30,378 nt of DNA from SZUA-430 sp031413635 (GTDB taxonomy: Bacteria > Pseudomonadota > Alphaproteobacteria > Micropepsales > Micropepsaceae): contig JANOFM010000190.1 of assembly GCA_031413635.1 (NCBI GenBank), positions 1 through 30,378 on the forward strand, given 5' to 3'. A model generated the notes under the pieces. The model was not told the DNA's origin. It ran no database searches and worked only from the letters and a program-made list of their open reading frames with translations. The translations under genes and the position numbers were made by a program. Below are positions 21,178-30,378 of the stretch, piece after piece; the first letter of the stretch is position 1, and each line of letters starts with the position of its first letter.

Positions 21178-22404
21178 TTAACGCAGGCCCGCGCAGAATC
21201 TTTGTATCCGCTCGCACGCTTTTTCCAGCACATCGTCGGATGTCGCATAGGAAATGCGGAAGTGCGGCGACAGCCCGAACGCCGCGCCGTGCACGACCGC
21301 GACGCCTTCGGCCGCCAACAACTCGGCGGCGAAATCCTCGTCGTTGCGGATAACGTTGCCCGAGGGCGCCGCCTTGCCGATCGTGCCCGCGCACGACGGG
21401 TACACGTAGAACGCACCCTCCGGCGACGGGCACGTGATGCCCTTGGCCTGATTGAGCATCGAGACCACGAGGTCGCGCCGTTTCTGGAAGATGGCGGTGC
21501 GCGGTTTGATGAAATCTTGCGTCCCGGTCAGCGCCTCGACCGCAGCCCATTGGCTGACCGAGGTCGCCATGCTCGTCGATTGCGACTGCACCGCGGCCAT
21601 CGCCTTGATCAACGGTTCCGCCGCGCCACAATAGCCGATGCGCCAGCCCGTCATCGAATAGGCCTTCGAACAGCCGTTCATTGTCAGCGTGCGCGGATAA
21701 AGCCGCGGCTCGACCTGCGCGATCGTCACGAACTTGAAGTCGTCGTAGAGAATGTGCTCGTACATGTCGTCGGTCAAAACCCACACATGCGGGTGGTCGA
21801 GCAACACGGCGGCGAGCGCCTTCAGATGCGCCGCGGTGTAGGCAGCCCCCGTCGGATTCGCCGGCGCGTTCAGCATCACCCACTTCGTCTTCGGCGTGAT
21901 CGCCTTCGCCAGTTGCTCCGGCGTGATGCGAAACCCGTTCGCCTCGGCGGCCTGAATGACCACCGGCGTCGCGCCGCACAGCTGAACGATCTCCGGATAA
22001 CTGACCCAATACGGCGCCGGGATCACGACCTCGTCGCCCGCGTTCAAGGTCGCCATGAACGCATTGAAGATGATCGCCTTGCCGCCCGGCGCGACCAGAG
22101 TCTGCGACGGCTTATACTCAAGCCAGTTCTCGCGGAAAAACTTGTCGCTGATCGCCTTGCGCAGTTCGGGAATGCCTTCGACCGCGGTGTAGCGCGTCTC
22201 GTTGCGCTCGATCGCGCGAAACGCCGCTTGCTTGATGTTGTCGGGCGTCGGGAAGTCGGGCTCGCCTGCGCCCAGGCCGATTACGTCTCGCCCTTGCGCA
22301 ATCAGATCGCGCGCTTTTTGCGACACCGCAATCGTGGCCGAGGGTTTGATCCGCCCCAAGGCCTTCGACAGAAATCCAGCAGGCAGCGAAGAAGAGCCGC
22401 TCAT
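21178..22404 (-). CDS. aspC: Aspartate-type aminotransferase (PLP, class I)
   Basis: This 408-residue enzyme is a fold type I PLP aminotransferase of the aspartate/prephenate class. It has GAGEPDFPTPDNIK, the NPTG motif at 183-186, the pyridine-binding Asp in TDDMYEHI, the Schiff-base lysine K247 in CSKAYSMTGWRIGY, and the carboxylate-binding Arg near the end (HFRISYA). Transamination between aspartate and 2-oxoglutarate is the likely main reaction, with aromatic or arogenate activity possible. ATG 22404 and 22416 are both possible starts; the family sequence begins at FLSKALGRIKPS. It ends about 110 bp before the EF-G-like gene, on the same strand. Confidence 0.9.
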   Translation of the reverse strand: MSGSSSLPAGFLSKALGRIKPSATIAVSQKARDLIAQGRDVIGLGAGEPDFPTPDNIKQAAFRAIERNETRYTAVEGIPELRKAISDKFFRENWLEYKPSQTLVAPGGKAIIFNAFMATLNAGDEVVIPAPYWVSYPEIVQLCGATPVVIQAAEANGFRITPEQLAKAITPKTKWVMLNAPANPTGAAYTAAHLKALAAVLLDHPHVWVLTDDMYEHILYDDFKFVTIAQVEPRLYPRTLTMNGCSKAYSMTGWRIGYCGAAEPLIKAMAAVQSQSTSMATSVSQWAAVEALTGTQDFIKPRTAIFQKRRDLVVSMLNQAKGITCPSPEGAFYVYPSCAGTIGKAAPSGNVIRNDEDFAAELLAAEGVAVVHGAAFGLSPHFRISYATSDDVLEKACERIQRFCAGLR

Positions 22405-22564
22405 CAATTTGTCCATTCCCGGAATGAGACAAGCTTTTAGCAGATTCGTTTCCGGGCCCACAAACCCTCGCAGGTGCGACGTGATCACCGGTTAAGCCTT
22501 CCTTAGCGCCGCAGGGCGAGACTTGGCGCCCGATCAAGACCACGGACAAGAAACGGAGGCGGCC

Positions 22565-23005
22565 ATGCACAAGCCGCGCACCATCGCCTTCATCGCAGCG
22601 CTTGCACTGACTTGGGCTTCAGCCTGCGGAAATTCGCAGGCCCCGCAGGGCCGCTGGGAAGGCTTTTCCCAATCGTCGGAATGGCTCGTCGCCGTCCGCC
22701 TGCAGGTCGATCCGGGCAACACGATCCATTCGACGGCGCTTTCGGTCAGCATCGACGGCGTCTCCCTGCCCCGCCGGCTGGAATTGACCCGCAAGATCAA
22801 ACGGACCCTGATCGAACAATGGCCGGCGGCCGTGTTGGGAAAGATCGACTACAAAAACAAGACGCTGACCAAGGCGGGGGGCGTTGCACCGCTGTTCGTC
22901 TTCGATCCGAAGTCGGGAGCGATGACGTTCCATTTCTACGCGGGCGGCAAGTTGACCGAGAAGATCAAGCTCTACCCGGTGAAATTCTTCCCGGACTCCG
23001 CCTAA
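22565..23005 (+). CDS. Predicted lipoprotein of unknown function
   Basis: This 146-residue protein has a lipoprotein signal peptide: basic start, hydrophobic core, and a lipobox ending ASAC with C21. A strong GGAGG precedes ATG 22565. The mature part begins with NSQAPQGRWEGFSQSSEWLVAVRLQV and alternates polar and hydrophobic residues as a beta-rich domain, ending in GAMTFHFYAGGKLTEKIKLY. I recognise no family. It is the first of three consecutive small lipoprotein genes on this strand, divergent from the aminotransferase, and probably acts in the periplasm or outer membrane. Confidence 0.8.
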   Translation: MHKPRTIAFIAALALTWASACGNSQAPQGRWEGFSQSSEWLVAVRLQVDPGNTIHSTALSVSIDGVSLPRRLELTRKIKRTLIEQWPAAVLGKIDYKNKTLTKAGGVAPLFVFDPKSGAMTFHFYAGGKLTEKIKLYPVKFFPDSA

Positions 23006-23102
23006 AGCGCCCCTCGGGCAATCCGGCACAGTTGGCAACCAGCTCCGGTTGCGGCAAGTATTGCGAATCAATCAAACGTGGCCGATCGATCGACCCAAAC
23101 GA

Positions 23103-23390
23103 ATGAAGCGCCTGCTGATAGTAACGGGGATCACCTGTCTCGGCCTCGTCGTGGTCGCGTGCAGCGGCTCGGCCGCGGGCTCTTGCGCGTCGGCCGAAGA
23201 CGCCGCCGCGAAAGTGACGGCGCTGGCCGACGATTTGAAGAGGGCCCAAGACAGCGGCAAGTTGAATACCGTCCAGGCAGGCGAAATCGGCGCCCAGATG
23301 TTGAACGCCGGCGTGAAATACGGCAGCGAAAAGAACCACCGCTCCTACTGTGAAGCCATGGAAAACATCCGCAAATCGGCGGGACTCTGA
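23103..23390 (+). CDS. Small predicted lipoprotein, helical
   Basis: This 95-residue protein has a lipoprotein signal with lipobox VVAC and C20. The mature part is short, Ala/Asp/Lys-rich and predicted helical (EDAAAKVTALADDLKRAQDS, then VQAGEIGAQMLNAG), with two further cysteines that could form a disulfide. No family is recognised. ATG 23103 has a weak Shine-Dalgarno. The gene lies about 100 bp after the first lipoprotein and about 100 bp before the MliC-like one. Confidence 0.7.
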   Translation: MKRLLIVTGITCLGLVVVACSGSAAGSCASAEDAAAKVTALADDLKRAQDSGKLNTVQAGEIGAQMLNAGVKYGSEKNHRSYCEAMENIRKSAGL

Positions 23391-23494
23391 GCGATAGCCC
23401 ACCACCTCGCACGCCCAAGACCTTGCAGCCGCAGCGCGCCGCCTGCTACGAAGCGGTTCAGCCAAACTCCACCGCGCAAATTGAGGGCAATCCC

Positions 23495-23854
23495 GTGACG
23501 ACCAAGCTCTTCCCGATTGCCGCAATCATCGCTTCGTTGCTGCCGCTGGCGGCGTGCGTGGATCCCGCCGAACGGGCGGACGTGGGGCAATCGCCGTTAG
23601 TCAGACCGCCGATGATGAACACCAGACCCGCCACGTTCCAATGCGCCGACTCCGGCCGCGTCGTCGTCCGGCCTTTGGGCGAGGACGGGCGCGCGATCGT
23701 TCTTGCCTTCTTCAATCGGGAAGTGAATTTGAAATCGGTCCAGGCCACCGAAGGTCAAAAATACTCCGACGGCGAAACCGTGTTCTGGATGAACGGGGAG
23801 AACGCAACGCTGTTGCGCGCCGGCGAAGAAGAACCGGAATCCTGCGAGAAGTAA
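23495..23854 (+). CDS. mliC: MliC-family lysozyme-inhibitor lipoprotein
   Basis: This 119-residue lipoprotein (lipobox LAAC, C21) has an MliC-type domain: FQCADSGRVVVRPLG, VLAFFNREVNLKSVQA, then the signature YSDGETVFWMNGENATL and a C-terminal Cys that would pair with the Cys in FQC. MliC proteins bind and inhibit C-type lysozymes in the periplasm or at the outer membrane. The GTG at 23495 is preceded by GAGGG at good spacing; upstream in-frame residues would prevent a signal peptide. The family call rests on the short signature, so symbol and function are likely but not proven. Confidence 0.75.
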   Translation: MTTKLFPIAAIIASLLPLAACVDPAERADVGQSPLVRPPMMNTRPATFQCADSGRVVVRPLGEDGRAIVLAFFNREVNLKSVQATEGQKYSDGETVFWMNGENATLLRAGEEEPESCEK

Positions 23855-23864
23855 GTTTCCGCCG

Positions 23865-24947
23865 TTACTCGATCGCAATATAGACGTTGGTCAGAAGTTC
23901 GGCATCCGCGGTCTCGCCCGGGTCGCTGACATATTCTTCCCACGCGATCGTCTTTTCCTTGAGGTTGTTCGCTTTGGTATAGGCGTGAATCCGCTCATAG
24001 GCAGGCGCCATCGAATTGTAGGGCCCCTTGTGGGTCAACTTCACCACGCGGCCTGCATAAGACTGGCCGACCATCACGCCGTCGGCTTCCGCGACCGCCT
24101 TATCCGGCTTGGCGTCCAGCGGCATCGCCGCATCGAACACCCAATCGCCGTCGGCGCTGTGCGAAATCGTAATCGCAAGCGGCGCACCCGCGACGTTCAG
24201 ATTGTTCGCCATCCCGTAGTTCAACAGCTTTTGATACGCCGCACCGAGTGCCGCCGAGATCGCCGCGCCGTCGGAAGCCTTGGCACTTGAACGCGTCAAG
24301 ATGATCGGACGCGCCGCGGCCATGGCGATTTCCGGCCCCTTGTTGGGATCGGCTGCCGCGGCCATCGGTATATTCGGCGGCGCCGCACCGCCCGGCGACG
24401 CCAGCGCCGAGTCGGTTGCCGCGTGCGCTTGCGCCTCGACCAACTGCTTCAGATTTGCCAGGCCCTCCTCGTAGTCCTTGCCGATCCACGTGTCGAACAT
24501 CAAACCCATGTAGCGCGCGACCGGATTCATCCCAACATCCGTATCCATGCTCCACGAGACCTTCGTGCCGCCTTCGGCGGTTGCAAATTGGAACGCAGCT
24601 GTGGCGGTCCCTTGCTGTCCAAAATCGAGTTTGGTCTTGATCGTCTTGAACGCGACGCTCTCGACGATTTCCTGGCTGCCCTCGCCTTCGCTCGCGCTGC
24701 TCCACTTCAGCTTGGCGCCTTCGCCCGACGGCGGTCCTTCGAAGGACAGCACCATCTTCGGATCCCGCTTGTACCAGGGTCCCCATTCCTTGGCCCGCGT
24801 CAGATCATTGACGATTGCAAACACCTGATCGGGCGCCGCCGCGATGACGGTCGAGCGTTCCACATGCACCTGTTGCGGCAGCACGAAGGCAACGCCAACC
24901 ACGACCGCAATGAAGGCAACCACACCAATGACGATATTCCGGACCAT
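23865..24947 (-). CDS. Membrane-anchored SRPBCC plus GyrI-like effector-binding protein
   Basis: This 360-residue protein has one N-terminal membrane helix (about 5-23), a SRPBCC (polyketide cyclase-like) domain at about 30-175 (VHVERSTVIAAAPDQVFAIV, EWGPWYKRDP, MGLMFDTWIGKDYEEGLANLK), an Ala/Pro-rich linker (about 178-205), and a C-terminal GyrI-like effector-binding domain (about 212-360; VVKLTHKGPYNSMAPAYERI, AWEEYVSDPGET, TNVYIAIE). Both domains have hydrophobic ligand pockets, so binding of a small lipid-like or aromatic molecule is plausible; the ligand is unknown. ATG 24947 has GGAGG at 5 bp. It faces the lipocalin gene and is convergent with the mliC-like gene, with 10 bp between them. 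Confidence 0.88.
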   Translation of the reverse strand: MVRNIVIGVVAFIAVVVGVAFVLPQQVHVERSTVIAAAPDQVFAIVNDLTRAKEWGPWYKRDPKMVLSFEGPPSGEGAKLKWSSASEGEGSQEIVESVAFKTIKTKLDFGQQGTATAAFQFATAEGGTKVSWSMDTDVGMNPVARYMGLMFDTWIGKDYEEGLANLKQLVEAQAHAATDSALASPGGAAPPNIPMAAAADPNKGPEIAMAAARPIILTRSSAKASDGAAISAALGAAYQKLLNYGMANNLNVAGAPLAITISHSADGDWVFDAAMPLDAKPDKAVAEADGVMVGQSYAGRVVKLTHKGPYNSMAPAYERIHAYTKANNLKEKTIAWEEYVSDPGETADAELLTNVYIAIE

Positions 24948-25101
24948 TCAAACCTCCATGAGGCGGGCGCCCGGAGGAACAATGAAAACTGATCCGCAGG
25001 GCCCAGACTCAAGTATAAGCCCAGGCATCTTAGCATTTTTCGTGCGGCCGTACGTGCATGCGTGCAACAGGTCGCGACGTAAAATCGGGAGTTGCGGACC
25101 A

Positions 25102-25653
25102 ATGCCCAGACTCGTAGCCCTAATTTGCATGATTTTGGCGCCGTTGGCGCTGGCCGCCTGTGAGTCGCCGCCGGTCAATCGCGACGCGTCGAAACCTCTC
25201 ACGGTCGCCGCTCGCGTCGATTTGGAGCGCTATCTTGGCCGCTGGTACGAAGTGGCGCGGTTCCCGAACAGTTTCGAACGCGATTGCTTTGCTGTCACGG
25301 CAACCTACAGCCGCAATCGAGACGGTTCGGTCGGCGTGATGAACCGTTGCCGCAAAGGCGGCGTCGACGGACCTGAAGAAATCGCTGACGGCACGGCGAC
25401 CGTGGTTGACGGGGTATCGAACGCAAAACTCAGTGTCACGTTCTTCTGGCCGTTCTCGGGCGACTATTGGGTGCTGGAGGTCTCGCAGGATTATCAATGG
25501 GCGCTCGTCGGCGAGCCCAGCGGCCGCTTCCTTTGGATCCTCTCCAGATCGCCCCAACTTGACGGCGGCACGCGCGCGAGCTTGATCGGTAAATTGAAAG
25601 CACAAGGCTACAATACCGACGCGCTCTACTGGACGCCGCAACCGGCGGCGTAA
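25102..25653 (+). CDS. blc: Blc-type lipocalin lipoprotein
   Basis: This 183-residue outer-membrane lipocalin binds hydrophobic ligands such as lysophospholipids in its E. coli relative. It has a signal peptide with lipobox LAAC (C20), then the lipocalin motif YLGRWYEVARFPNSFERDC, VGVMNRCRKG, FFWPFSGDYWVLEV and the final LWILSRSP. ATG 25102 sets the signal peptide at the N-terminus. An in-frame ATG at 24982 with a good GGAGG would add 40 residues in front, which would not make a normal lipoprotein signal, so I did not use it. The function as a membrane-stress lipocalin is likely. Confidence 0.87.
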   Translation: MPRLVALICMILAPLALAACESPPVNRDASKPLTVAARVDLERYLGRWYEVARFPNSFERDCFAVTATYSRNRDGSVGVMNRCRKGGVDGPEEIADGTATVVDGVSNAKLSVTFFWPFSGDYWVLEVSQDYQWALVGEPSGRFLWILSRSPQLDGGTRASLIGKLKAQGYNTDALYWTPQPAA

Positions 25654-25706
25654 TCGTCCTTGACGCCCGGTTTCTTGGCCTCCCCGAATCGGGCCATAGT
25701 GGCCCC

Positions 25707-26300
25707 ATGACGATTTGGGGCTGGTTTTTTCTGGGTGCTGGCAGTTGGGCCTTGGCCGTGGCGCTCAAGGTTGCGGCCGATGTCGTGGTCCAGCGCACCG
25801 CCAAGGTCGAGTTTCGCGACTGGCTGGCCGCCACGCTCTCGGGGCTCTGGTCGGCTGTTTGCGAATTGGGCTTGGCCGCTTTCGCCTTCTGGTACTGGAG
25901 CGCCAGCTTCTCCGACGCCTTGATCCTGGCCCTCGGCGCCGCGCTCGCCGAATTCGTCGTTCTGTTGCCGGCCGCCGTCAGCGCCAACTGGACCAAGAAG
26001 CAGCCCAAGACGAAAGAAGCCGCCGGTTGGAATGCGTTCTTCGCCGAGCGCGGCGTGGCCGCCGCCAATCATCTGGCCGCGCGCGGCCTCATGTGGCTGG
26101 GCATCGGCGGCTCTGCCGGACTTGCCGCAGTGGGCAGCGCGTTAGGTTTGTTCGCCGTCTCCGAAGGCATCCAAGCCTATGGTCAAGCCAAGGAATGGGA
26201 CTGGCTGAACCGCAAAATCCTGTCGTCGTTCTTGATGTTCCAGCTCGTCGTTGTGGGGCTGCAGATCGGCCTCCTCGTCATGTGGTCGGCCCGTCCTTAA
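25707..26300 (+). CDS. Multi-pass membrane protein of unknown function
   Basis: This 197-residue protein has about five hydrophobic segments: near residues 2-26, 42-62, 69-93, 126-150 and 172-194. A charged loop (NWTKKQPKTKEAAGWNAFF) lies between segments 3 and 4 and KEWDWLNRK follows segment 4. I recognise no domain, and no catalytic motif stands out. The start at ATG 25707 lies 53 bp after the lipocalin stop. It is probably an inner-membrane protein; the reading frame is intact and the codon choice resembles its neighbours. Confidence 0.75.
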   Translation: MTIWGWFFLGAGSWALAVALKVAADVVVQRTAKVEFRDWLAATLSGLWSAVCELGLAAFAFWYWSASFSDALILALGAALAEFVVLLPAAVSANWTKKQPKTKEAAGWNAFFAERGVAAANHLAARGLMWLGIGGSAGLAAVGSALGLFAVSEGIQAYGQAKEWDWLNRKILSSFLMFQLVVVGLQIGLLVMWSARP

Positions 26301-26403
26301 TGCCCGTCCCATACTGGCACCAAACCGCCGCCGGAAGTTGAGGAAGCGTTAAGGCGTTTCACCTAGCCTTCGGTCTTGAGCGCAACCTTCCCTGGTGCCA
26401 CCC

Positions 26404-26721
26404 GTGGATCGCGAGATCGTCTATGCCATTGTTGCCGCCGTGGCCGGCATGGCCATCGTCGGCAATCTGATGCTGGCGCCGCAAGCTTCCGCGCCGCGGC
26501 CGGAGCAACACACCTACGCGACCGAAGACATCCGATACAAATTGCAGCAGAGCGACGCGAAGAAGAAACACAAAACCCGCACCCAAACGCCCGCTCCCGA
26601 AAAGCTGGCGCCGGCGGGCTCGACCCGCAGCGGCGGCCGAGACGGCAACCCCAGCGACGAAGTGCAGGAAGAACCCTCGTTGTCGGAAGAAGCCGAGGCC
26701 GAAGAACCGCCGCTCGACTAG
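26404..26721 (+). CDS. Small single-pass membrane protein with charged tail
   Basis: From GTG 26404 (or GTG 26395) this reads about 105 residues: one hydrophobic segment near the start (IVYAIVAAVAGMAIVGNLML), then a long Pro/Lys/Glu-rich region without predicted fold, ending in an acidic stretch (EEPSLSEEAEAEEPPLD). No family is recognised and no clear ribosome-binding site is seen. It precedes the PF10118 gene on the same strand. The call is supported by the transmembrane segment and low overlap with other genes, not by homology. Confidence 0.4.
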   Translation: MDREIVYAIVAAVAGMAIVGNLMLAPQASAPRPEQHTYATEDIRYKLQQSDAKKKHKTRTQTPAPEKLAPAGSTRSGGRDGNPSDEVQEEPSLSEEAEAEEPPLD

Positions 26722-26777
26722 CGCCCTCGCAGGCCGACACAAAACGCCCTAAGCTAACCCTCGCTGGACCGATATCC

Positions 26778-26784
26778 AAGGAGG
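26778..26784 (+). promoter_or_regulatory. Strong Shine-Dalgarno placed before an ATC codon
   Basis: AAGGAGG at 26778-26784 is the best ribosome-binding site in this stretch. Five bases later comes ATC (26790), in frame with the PF10118 gene, while the first ATG (26820) is 35 bases from the site. Either a non-standard ATC start is used or the ATG start is weakly initiated. Confidence 0.45.
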
Positions 26785-26819
26785 CAGCCATCTCGTCAGC
26801 ATCGCAAGACGATCCGTGC

Positions 26820-27674
26820 ATGACCGTGCGCCGCATGCGCTTTCCTTATCCCGACGCCTTGAAGGCCTGGTGGAATGCCGCGCGTCCCGAGTTCAGCCAC
26901 GTCGTCAATGCGGCCTCCCTCGGCATGCCTTATCTCGAACCCTATCTGATCGAGACGATGCGCCAAGCAAAGGCACGCATCACCAACCCGCAGCTCTTGA
27001 ACGACGTCGATCTCTATATCGGCCAGGAATCCACTCACTTCCGCCAACATCAGCAATTCAACAAGCGTCTCGCCGGCTTCGGCTACAACGCCGTCACCGG
27101 CATGGAAGACATCCTGAAGAACGACTACGAAGCGCTCGCGCGCACGCGCTCGTTCACTTTCAACATCGCCTATGCCGAGGGTTTCGAAGCAATGGCCCTG
27201 ACCATCGGCCACATGCTGGTGCAGGATCGCGAATTCCTGTTTCGCGACGCTGACCCGGCGGTGTCCTCGCTCGTCCTTTGGCACTTCGTCGAAGAGATCG
27301 AACACAAATGCGCCACCTATGACGTCTTCAAGGCGCTCGACGGCCGCTATCGCTGGCGCATCTACGGCCTGCTCTACGCCATGATCCATATCATGGCCCG
27401 CACGCGACAAGGCTACCGCGCCATGCTGATCGAGGATGGCCGGTGGTTCAATTGGCGCTCGCGCTTCGCGCTCTACAGCCTGCTCGTGCGCATCTTCGCC
27501 CAACTGACGCCGCGCCTGTTGCGCGTCATGCGTCCCGGTTACGACCCGCGCGAAGTCCCCGACCCGCAATGGGTGACCGAATGGCGCCGCCTGCACCGTG
27601 AGGACCACGGAAACCTCGGCGAACTCGACACCGGCAAACTCTCCTCGCCCACGCCAATCCCTCGCGCCGCTTGA
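26820..27674 (+). CDS. PF10118-type predicted metal-dependent hydrolase
   Basis: This 284-residue protein belongs to the PF10118/COG3687 family of predicted metal-dependent hydrolases, which have a ferritin-like helical, possibly di-iron, core. Candidate ligands are E70 and H73 (YIGQESTHFRQH), E120 and E123 (AYAEGFEAM), and E158/E159 with H162 (FVEEIEHK). Substrate and reaction are unknown. The annotated start is ATG 26820; a strong AAGGAGG 35 bp upstream fits an in-frame ATC at 26790 better (10 extra residues). It heads a tight run with the membrane protein 10 bp downstream and the lipoprotein after that. Confidence 0.8.
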   Translation: MTVRRMRFPYPDALKAWWNAARPEFSHVVNAASLGMPYLEPYLIETMRQAKARITNPQLLNDVDLYIGQESTHFRQHQQFNKRLAGFGYNAVTGMEDILKNDYEALARTRSFTFNIAYAEGFEAMALTIGHMLVQDREFLFRDADPAVSSLVLWHFVEEIEHKCATYDVFKALDGRYRWRIYGLLYAMIHIMARTRQGYRAMLIEDGRWFNWRSRFALYSLLVRIFAQLTPRLLRVMRPGYDPREVPDPQWVTEWRRLHREDHGNLGELDTGKLSSPTPIPRAA

Positions 27675-27684
27675 AGGAAGATCC

Positions 27685-28188
27685 ATGACCCCGATGCCCG
27701 AACGCTTGCGCGCGCTGTTGTTTCTGAACGGCATCGGCCTGTTCTGCTTCGCCGTCTTCGTCGGCTGGCATTGGTTCTTTGCCCTGTTGGGCGAGATCGT
27801 CTTGTGGCCGGTGATCCCCGCCATCGACCTCCAAGTCCCCGGCGACGAGCGCGCTTGGCGCATGGTCCACATGGAGGCGATCACCCAAGGCCTGCTGCTG
27901 ATGGCGCTCGGCCTTGGCGGCAGGTTCCTTCACCTCAGCGCCCTGCACCACCGCGTCTTCTTCTGGAGCGCCATCGTCACGACATGGTTGTTCACGCTTC
28001 CCACCTATTTCCACGCCATGCTCGGCACGAGAGGCCTAGCCTTCGGCGGCGGCCCCTTCAAATCCGGCCTCGCCAACGACATCCTCTACCTGATCGGCTG
28101 GCCGCCTGTGATCGCGGTGCATGTGATGCTGGCGCTCGCGGTGATAGGCGTATGGCGGTATGTTCGAGTGGGGTCTGAGAAAGCCTGA
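27685..28188 (+). CDS. Four-helix membrane protein, styrene-oxide-isomerase-like
   Basis: This 167-residue protein has about four transmembrane segments (near 10-32, 65-84, 92-113 and 134-160). Length, helix layout and the segments VPGDERAWRMVHMEA and RGLAFGGGPF recall styrene-oxide isomerase, in which a His after the first helix binds heme. The resemblance is from memory and is weak, so a different role is quite possible. It has GAAGGAAG just upstream of ATG 27685 and lies 10 bp after the PF10118 gene, suggesting co-expression with it. Confidence 0.6.
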   Translation: MTPMPERLRALLFLNGIGLFCFAVFVGWHWFFALLGEIVLWPVIPAIDLQVPGDERAWRMVHMEAITQGLLLMALGLGGRFLHLSALHHRVFFWSAIVTTWLFTLPTYFHAMLGTRGLAFGGGPFKSGLANDILYLIGWPPVIAVHVMLALAVIGVWRYVRVGSEKA

Positions 28189-28207
28189 ACCAAGGGAGCG
28201 AGCGATC

Positions 28208-28822
28208 ATGCGCATGATTTCATTGGCTCTTGCCGCCGCCCTCGCGCTGAGTGCCTGCGAACAGCAAAACGTTACGCACAACGAGATCGGCTACGGCGTC
28301 ACCGGTGTGGCCCCAAACGACACGCTGGCGATGCGCGCGGCGCCCGATGCGAGCGCGACGATGGTCGGCGCCATTCCTCATACTGGCGAAGGGATCGTGG
28401 CGGCAGGAGGCACGACGCCCGGCGGCTGGTCCGACGTCGCATACAATGGCAAGCGCGGCTGGGTGAAAGCGCGATTCTTGGGGATAGGTAACGACCCCAG
28501 CACGAGGCTTCCCGCCCTGCTCGAGTGCCTGGGCACGGAACCCTTCTGGCGCATTACGCTGTCGCCGGGCGCAGCGCGCGCCGAACTCATGTTCGTTGAA
28601 CGCGATTACGACTTCCGCCTGACGCACGCCGCCTCCGCGATGGGCCGTAGCGACATTTGGACCGTCAAGGGCACCGGCGGACAATCCGAGATGTCGCTGA
28701 CCGTCAAGCGCGAATCGTGCAGCGACGGCATGTCCGACACCAACTATCCCTATTCCACCGTCGCGCGCGTCCCGGGTGCCGACCTCATCGCCGGCTGCTG
28801 CCGCCCGCACCAGCCGCGTTAG
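28208..28822 (+). CDS. Lipoprotein with SH3-like and COG3650 domains
   Basis: This 204-residue lipoprotein has a lipobox LSAC (C17), an SH3_3-like repeat (about 28-95; LAMRAAPDASATMVGAIP, GWSDVAYNGKRGWVKARFLG) and a C-terminal COG3650 domain (CLGTEPFWRITLSPG, then the signature CSDGMSDTNYPYST and GCC near the end). SH3_3 domains often bind peptidoglycan or peptides in the periplasm; the COG3650 role is unknown. ATG 28208 follows GGGAG and lies 19 bp after the membrane protein gene. The gene ends 50 bp before uvrB with no clear terminator between. Confidence 0.8.
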   Translation: MRMISLALAAALALSACEQQNVTHNEIGYGVTGVAPNDTLAMRAAPDASATMVGAIPHTGEGIVAAGGTTPGGWSDVAYNGKRGWVKARFLGIGNDPSTRLPALLECLGTEPFWRITLSPGAARAELMFVERDYDFRLTHAASAMGRSDIWTVKGTGGQSEMSLTVKRESCSDGMSDTNYPYSTVARVPGADLIAGCCRPHQPR

Positions 28823-28872
28823 CGCGGACCACAAGTTGCTCTATCGCCAGACGAGCTAGTAAACTCGTCCCC

Positions 28873-30378
<1,506 letters not shown>

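Noticed and set aside
21065..22009. Upstream extension of the EF-G-like frame
   Set aside because: The extra residues read as antisense-like shadow of the aminotransferase gene. The real start at 21064 has a Shine-Dalgarno and matches the family.
24982..25101. Upstream ATG with good GGAGG for the lipocalin
   Set aside because: It would put 40 residues in front of the lipoprotein signal peptide, which would abolish normal export.

Overview
The window is a GC-rich stretch of an alphaproteobacterial chromosome. The gene content and order point that way: a yqeY-dnaG-rpoD unit, an Lrp - ELM1-like - trxB - LysR (LsrB/VtlR type) block, a DUF1272 protein, an EF-G-like paralogue and a candidate GTTC-N7-GTTC LexA box. 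I do not assign a genus. No rRNA, tRNA, CRISPR array, transposase or integrase is visible. Most of the window is ordinary housekeeping sequence, with one clearly accessory patch at the left end (about 1-1800).

Left end (1-1800): a truncated membrane protein, a ParD/ParE-like toxin-antitoxin pair, a detached second copy of the last ~310 bp of rpoD, and a DUF4160/DUF2442 pair whose DUF4160 gene carries a frameshift. The two rpoD 3' ends flank the DUF4160/DUF2442 pair, and each TA pair begins 9-24 bp after an rpoD stop codon. The rpoD copies differ at roughly 20 bases, yet their proteins are almost identical. This looks like gene cargo brought in next to a foreign rpoD tail and is the most unusual feature of the window.

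1805-6770 (minus): yqeY, dnaG and rpoD form the macromolecular-synthesis unit, with a promoter candidate shared back to back with carA. 6969-12534 (plus): carA, an HD-superfamily phosphohydrolase overlapping its stop, a 450-bp spacer (long hairpin repeat, LexA-like promoter, GTGATGG cluster) and carB. greA follows with its own promoter and leader.

13300-18906: Lrp regulator, divergent ELM1-like protein, trxB and an LsrB/VtlR-type LysR gene, then a strong candidate small RNA gene (promoter about 16830, terminator about 16966-17007). On the minus strand msrB-msrA-fRMsr-DUF1272 forms a methionine-sulfoxide repair operon (exported MsrB and MsrA, cytoplasmic free-Met-R-sulfoxide reductase). With trxB next door this is an oxidative-damage neighbourhood.

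19010-22404 (minus): an EF-G-like GTPase lacking the usual catalytic His, and an aspartate-type aminotransferase. 22565-28822: an envelope-rich region with five predicted lipoproteins (including an MliC-type lysozyme inhibitor, a Blc-type lipocalin and an SH3/COG3650 protein), an anchored SRPBCC/GyrI-like protein, membrane proteins, a PF10118 metal-dependent hydrolase and a four-helix membrane protein with faint resemblance to styrene-oxide isomerase. The window ends inside uvrB.
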